A DNA stretch of 64,000 bases from Agrypnia vestita (Eukaryota; Arthropoda; Insecta; Trichoptera; Phryganeidae): contig JADDOH010001520.1 in NCBI GenBank assembly GCA_016648135.1, positions 106,956-170,955 of the forward strand, written 5' to 3'. Position numbers and translations under genes: made by a program. Shown here piece by piece: positions 58,217-64,000 of the stretch. Numbering within the stretch: the stretch's first letter is position 1; the number at the start of each line of letters is the position of its first letter. The notes beneath the pieces were generated by a model that saw nothing but the letters and a program-made list of their open reading frames with translations, was not told the DNA's origin and did no database searches.

Positions 58217-61200
58217 TGATATACCGGAGTCGGGGGGGTAAGGTCTGAGGGGTCAGAGGTGATATAAAATCACGGTGTGGTAAACCGGCCGGGAGATCTC
58301 AGATCTACGTATGCCGGCGGTTACGCCCTCCCCTAGGTACAATCAAAACGTCAGGTGACTGACTAGGACACTGATATCTCGAGGCGGGTGAAGGGATATA
58401 AAAATAATAAAATCGAAACAATTTTACAAGTCTCTATATTGGGCACTGTAGCAAATTAATTTACATGAAACATTAATCTTAACTTACATACGACGCAGCA
58501 AAGTGGTTACTAATTTAAAAATTACATGAACCCTAATTTAGAGGGAGAGGACAAAATTATAAACAAAGAAAGAAAAAGACAAAACACATAAAAAATCTGA
58601 TCTTACTGCTAAAATGAATGGTGACGAGATTAAATTAACACTTCGGTAGAACCAGGTGGGCGGAGAAAAAGTCTTTAGATCGGGGTAACCTGTTTCGGAG
58701 AGTTCGGCAAGTGTCTTCTTCGTGCTGCTTCGTGGTGGGCGGCGGCTTCTGGCGTCGGCGTCGTCCTCTGACTGTGTAGGCTACGTCGGCGGCTTCTGAC
58801 GTCGGCGTCGTGGCGGTCGGCAGCGAGACGTCGCTTCTTTTGTCACTGGGCGTCGCGGCGGTACACTGTGCGTCGCGGTTTCTGATACGTCGTTTCTGGC
58901 GTCGCGATGCCGATTCGGTGGTCGCTACCGTTCGGACTTACTTTCTTCGAGAGTTACCAGGGTATTCGGCCGGACCGATTTTACGGGTCAGGCTAGAGTT
59001 CCTGGTCTCTCCACCTTCAGCTTCTAACTTCAACTCCTAACTCCAACTTCAACTGGTTTCTCGGCGGCTGGCTTCGCCTTATATTCTCTTCTCGCCGGCC
59101 TGAGGCGTGACCGACGGTGGAAAGGGGGCATCCCTTAGCTCCCTATTGGTCCGGATGATGTAGACCGTCTCCCGGTCGGGCCGCTCTTGATCCACCCTCG
59201 TCGTCCATTGGCTTCCTCTGGGTCCATCCCAGGCCCCGATGGACGTTACTGGTTACGGGACCCGGCGTCGCATATGTTACGCCCCCTATTGTTCTCCCAG
59301 TTTGCGGCTAATCTCGATGCTTTTCTGGTATGTAGGCCTAAACACTTTGTTATTTCACGAACGCTTTGTTCACTGTTCATATCCCTATCCCGTCACCAAA
59401 ACACATTGCAAAATGAATTAAACTTAAGGAAAATACTACAGTACAAATTGGCAAAGGCGGAAAATTGAAAACACAAATCCGCATCAACACTTTACCCAAC
59501 ATTACCCAAAAATAAAACTGCTTACATATACATACTTAATTAAATCGACACGCCAGACATATTTTTATCGAGCAGTTATTTCTACCATTATTGACTAATT
59601 ACATGGGATTGACGCAGGGTTTCATTAGATCACAGTAAAATTCCTTGAGTATGCATTACAATATTAATCTTATCATTAAGTCGTCGGTTTGATTCTTACA
59701 GTAGGCCTCCCAATATTTAACGTTATTTATACATTACAACATTACAGGTCAACCCTTATCATTTTACATTGATTATCTTCGATACCTCCACAAAATCATT
59801 ATTATTTGTTTTTCTTTTATATATGATACACCGGACGGCATTTAAAATTTACCACTCCGCATATTCTCTTCCTTTATTTTTCTTTTTAATTTTTTTTCTT
59901 TAACAATGACAACATGTACTTGATACTTAGTTTTATTTTTAATTTTAGCTTAAATAAAACAAGCTATCGTACTTCTTAGTTGGACCAAACATACTTGTCA
60001 ATATGTGACATAGAGATACAAAACAAAGGGCTAAAATTATACAGACATCGTGGCATTTCTTAGTGAATCAATTAACATAAAAACTTATTTACATGGGATA
60101 CATGCTTCAAGCGGGTCCCCTAATGTTAATGTTCTGTATACATCTTTGTAATTTCTTTTGGGATTACAAAGTACATGAATTTGCATCAACGCCACTTTCC
60201 CGAAAGGAATGCTTACATATACTAACATAATCAAATTCGATAAACATTTTTTTTTTCAAGAAATTATGTTAAACCTTATTGCTAGAAGAACAATTAAGAA
60301 AACTTGGCGTAAATTAAATAATATAACATTATTTACACCTAAATAATGAAAATTCTTACTTCAATATGTAAGCTGGATTGAATGCAAAACATTTTTTTTT
60401 TGGACTTTCATTATACTAATCATTATCTTATCAAATCAGCTTTCTTCCACCCCTGGTATAAGAATATAGGAAAAGAATAAAAATAGAGAACACTAAAAAA
60501 TTATATAAGCCACATTCCACCCGGCAGACAATTGAAAATTTTCCAAACAAGAATTATTTTGAGCTTTATTATTACTAGATTAAAACAACTATTTTAAAAT
60601 AGACCGACAAATTATATTGCTTAAACGAGTAATCAAAACAATAATTGCATGTTTACAGATAGGTTATATACCTACAACCTACAAATTTGTATAAAAAAAA
60701 CACAATATTGGGAGCTTGAATAACTAATGACAAATTAACATTATTCTTAAAAATAATTAAAACTCACAAATCAACATTATTCAACTAGGTGTAATACATG
60801 AAAACATAAGACATGAAAGCCTCGATCTAAAGTAATATTAATGTTTATTCCAACACGGCATTTACTTATTTGCAATTAATTAAACTATTTTGTTTCAACC
60901 CCGTGTGCTAAAATTCATTCTGCAGACAGATTTCAAAAACTAAAAAGTCGGAATCTTATATCTCTTCAACCGTGTTACATCTTTTCACGAGATAATATTC
61001 TATTACGTTATATATTACATATTACATCAATATCAAACATCGTCGGCAATAATACAATCGAGTTTTTTTTTTTTTTCCTTTTATTCCGATCAATACATTT
61101 TTTATTATTTGCCACAAGTTAGATTAATTCGGGATGATCTCGTTATCATTTCAAATTGCAATGTCCCGTTCATTTCGGTCCTTAACTACATATAAAACGA

Positions 61201-62076
61201 GTAACATCCACCTGCAGAGGTGGCCTGGGTTATCTAAACAATCATTACCTTACTTAAATTAAACATATCAGTTGCTCATTAATTAGGTACATATTACATT
61301 GATATTATGATTCACCACTTTGCCTCAATTTCTAATTCGGCCTCTACCTTCTTAATTGATTGACCCCTGTTATCTTTATTGATAATGGCCGCCTGGTCGT
61401 GCGTTGTGGGATCTTCGCGCCCTTATATTAATAATATGATTTATACGATCCTACATCCCGCGGATAGCGTCGCCATGTGGCGGATCGGTATGTCAGCGCT
61501 TTCTAAAACATCTCTATTGTCTGTCGAGGACAATAGTAAGTTTACTGCGACGACTTTCGGAATTATTATCTTGTTTTTCTAAAAAATGTCTTTCCCAAAA
61601 CAATGGCGACTTCTCTAACAAACGCAGCTTTCTAAACCGTTGTCCCATGTGTTCGCATTTGGCCAAGATGTTCTTTCTATTGTTTAATCGGGGTTAGAGA
61701 TATACGTCCCGCTGCAAGAAAAGATTTACCGTTTTCACCCTTCCAAGATGTTACTTAAGAACAAAAGGTTGCGAACGTATTGCCCATCCTAACAAAAGGC
61801 CGTGCACTATTAATGTCTTCGGCGATGCCCAACGCCCTCGGCAACCCTAACTTTCTAATTCATTGTTTCATATGTTTTATGGCGGGCTAAGAGCGATCGT
61901 CCGTCGCAATGTTATTTTTTTGAACAATAGGTCACATATTTCGTCCTCGAACAAAAGATCGAACATGACCGGCTGTGACCACATGGCGCGTGATCTTCGA
62001 AACATGGGCGCTTTGATTTCGGTATTGCCCTAGGACAAAATTAATAACCTGGTTCGCGTCATATTCCGGTACATCA
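58217..62076 (-). repeat. 5' LTR of the LARD-like element
   Basis: Near-identical to 52422-56320. Visible differences are single-base changes, a short insertion of about 60 bp near 59770-59840 (GATTATCTTCGATACCTCC..), loss of two 24-bp minisatellite units and small deletions such as TATCC near 61890. This level of difference suggests the LTRs have diverged since insertion but not for long. Confidence 0.7.
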
Positions 62077-64000
62077 AGTGGAAGCGAGATTGTCATGGAA
62101 GCTTTATTGTTATGCAGCCAAAATTGAAGAGATCGCGCAAACAAGCAAACTGCATAAAATCGTGTCGCGAGCTACGTCTCGGACCATCCTATCCTGCTGC
62201 ATAAGTGTAAGTATTTTGCAATGTACTGTTTTATCATGTTTTATTCAATCCACATGTGTGGCCGGATTAAGAATGGTCGCTAAGAGTTTTTTCTTAACCA
62301 ATTTGTACATGGCAATAATTTTTTTATTAAGTAAGGTCAGCTGACTATTGAATACCTATCGCCAGTCTTGTGATTGTGGTTCTCCGCCATTCTGAAAAGG
62401 TCTTGTCTCAATCGCTGTAAGTTGACGAAATTTTACTTTTAAATGTAACATTTCTTGTTTTAGTTTTAATTCCTTATCATTGAAAACAATATTAGTTTAC
62501 AGGGCACTTTTCCTTTTGAAGGTTTATGTCAATTATCCGGGAATTGTCATTTGTCAAAATGTATCGAGTCCTTACGTCTAAACATCAATACTGCGCGTAA
62601 CTAGTTATAGTGTTGAATAACTCTATAAATGCTGGCTAAATCGAATGGTTCATTAAAGTTTGCGCACTTATTTTGTTGGAAATATGATAAATATATCGAT
62701 TTTTCAACGTTTAAAGAAAAGGCGTAGCCCATCTCTACGTCCACTGTCATGTGATCTTTAAAATATCAAGATATACACTTTACAGTTTTACTTCATGGTT
62801 TTAGAGTTATTACATGGACGGTAATTGTACATTAGATCTCAATTTATTTAATCGAATTACAAAATAAATATAATATTTAGGTATATACATATATGATAAT
62901 TCATGATAACGTTCTCTCAGGCAAATAGATTTTGTTTTATGCTATTTTTTTACCAATGTCCTGAAGCTCAGCGAGGCTGTAATGCAGAAGTCGCGAAAAT
63001 AAGTTTTATTATATTAAATTATCAAAACTTGTTCTAATTTTTTCCTGACAAATCAATGTACCTATTCAAATACCTATCAAAAAATGTGTATCCCTTTTGT
63101 ATGACCGTGGGAACTTGTAAGACGGTCCTTGTCCTATTTAATACTCATGTATAATCTAATTTTTATGCATAAATGAAGTATGTTCTAAAAATTTTAAGAA
63201 GTATTTTTTAGATTTTTTTTTGTCTTAATTAAAGACATCCAAGGTGAGATTTCTTTTTTCTAGGCAAATTTTATAAAATTACGTTAAATATTCAGGCAAT
63301 CCTTACTTGATACCCAGATCCATTGTTCCTTTCGCTAAAAGAATATCTCGCTATGTTCTATGCTAGGCCTGAATCATGTGCCATCGCCTTCACTTTCTTT
63401 CCAATATTATATTTCCAATATTTTATCTAAAGATCTAAATCCTTCCTTTATTTCTTGCTTTCCACATCCTGAGTAACAGCAGTTTTATTTTATAAATCGT
63501 AGTAATTTGTGAACAATCATTGAACACAACACTGATTTACTGATTGAATATAGGCAATATGCACTGTACATTAGGGTGTGTACTATATATTGAGGAGTGG
63601 GGTGCACCCTGATGGCGTCAACATGGTTTGACAGTATCTCACTTGATGCAGATGACATGACATTAAATTTAGTTATGTAAACTATTCAAAAAAATCCTGT
63701 CTAGGCAAAGTCTCTTATAAGTCTTGATTTGCCGTTAATGATTTCTAATAACGCACCGATCAAAATTTTATTTAGTGCTTTTTACTAACCATTTTTAAGC
63801 TTTTTATAGCCTTTTTGAAGCTAAATAGTTTCCGAGGTATTGACTCCTTCACAGGAGTTATATTAAAATAATACTATTCCTAAATACTTCATTACAATTA
63901 TGTAACATTTATAAATTAACTATAAGTTAAAGCCATGTATTCACTAGGGGACAAATTGTACCTTAACATCACGCGCGGCATAGAGTCTATGTGACGTTGC
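62077..64000. other. No gene recognised
   Basis: AT-rich sequence to the window end. No repeat with the rest of the window, no long frame and no terminal repeats were seen. The 88-codon frame at 62078-62344 has no domain. Confidence 0.45.

Larger units (their letters stand above)
52422..62076 (-). mobile_element. LARD-like LTR element with about 3.9-kb LTRs
   Basis: Two direct copies, 52422-56320 and 58217-62076, are nearly identical and each runs from TGATATACCGGAGTC to TATTCCGGTACATCA, that is TG..CA with short inverted ends. On the minus strand the second copy is followed, two bases on, by TGGCGCTTCCAACGCGGGGC, a good primer-binding-site candidate, and the first is preceded by a G-run tract (CTCGGGGGGGTG). 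The interior (56321-58216) has no gag, protease, RT or integrase motif. LTRs twice as long as the interior and no coding genes fit the large retrotransposon derivative pattern. I could not find a target duplication: flanks are TTCTT and AGTGG. Confidence 0.7.

Overview
The window is a eukaryotic, AT-rich, non-coding-dominated stretch, most likely from an arthropod and probably an insect. The evidence is the transposon mix: mariner, piggyBac, hAT and Harbinger-like DNA elements, Jockey- and RTE-type LINEs, Penelope-like elements with a GIY-YIG domain, and LTR elements, with GT-AG introns and AATAAA signals. No bacterial-style operon, rRNA, tRNA or CRISPR array was seen. No complete cellular gene was found; one 48-codon candidate 3' exon (28792-28935) is the only hint of one.

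Layout. 0.3-1.0 kb: GAA-rich minisatellite. 3.4-3.8 kb: 126-bp tandem repeat. 4.2-7.6 kb and 15.6-18.2 kb: two inverted copies of a long LTR-like block (TATA and CCAAT boxes), with a diverged third relative at about 23.1-26.0 kb. Between the inverted copies lie two Penelope-like fragments (8.0-8.7 and 11.8-13.4 kb) and a broken Jockey LINE (8.8-10.8 kb) that carries a TIR element. 18.2-20.6 kb: a broken minus-strand LINE split by an RTE-like tail with seven 130-bp units. 22.3-22.6 kb: a mariner relic. 28.2-28.6 kb: a 154-bp perfect inverted repeat. 32.0-32.8 kb: 3' end of a LINE. 36.2 kb: a foldback element. 37.2-38.5 kb: a full-length but frameshifted mariner.

39.5-52.0 kb is a nest of elements. 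It holds three GC-rich LTR-like sequences, a 2.0-kb TIR element with an MADF-like frame and a spliced helix-turn-helix frame, and two copies of a 1.6-kb hAT-type element with 8-bp target duplications. hAT copy 1 contains a 143-bp Harbinger-like MITE and a decayed piggyBac element; copy 2 preserves the empty site. 52.4-62.1 kb is one minus-strand LTR element with very long (about 3.9-kb) LTRs and only about 1.9 kb of non-coding interior, resembling a large retrotransposon derivative (LARD). 62.1-64 kb has nothing recognisable.

The genes do not form a pathway: every recognisable protein belongs to a mobile element and almost all are broken. The interest lies in the nested insertion history, the long-LTR element, the unusual two-frame TIR element, the ribozyme-like Penelope ends and the perfect palindrome.
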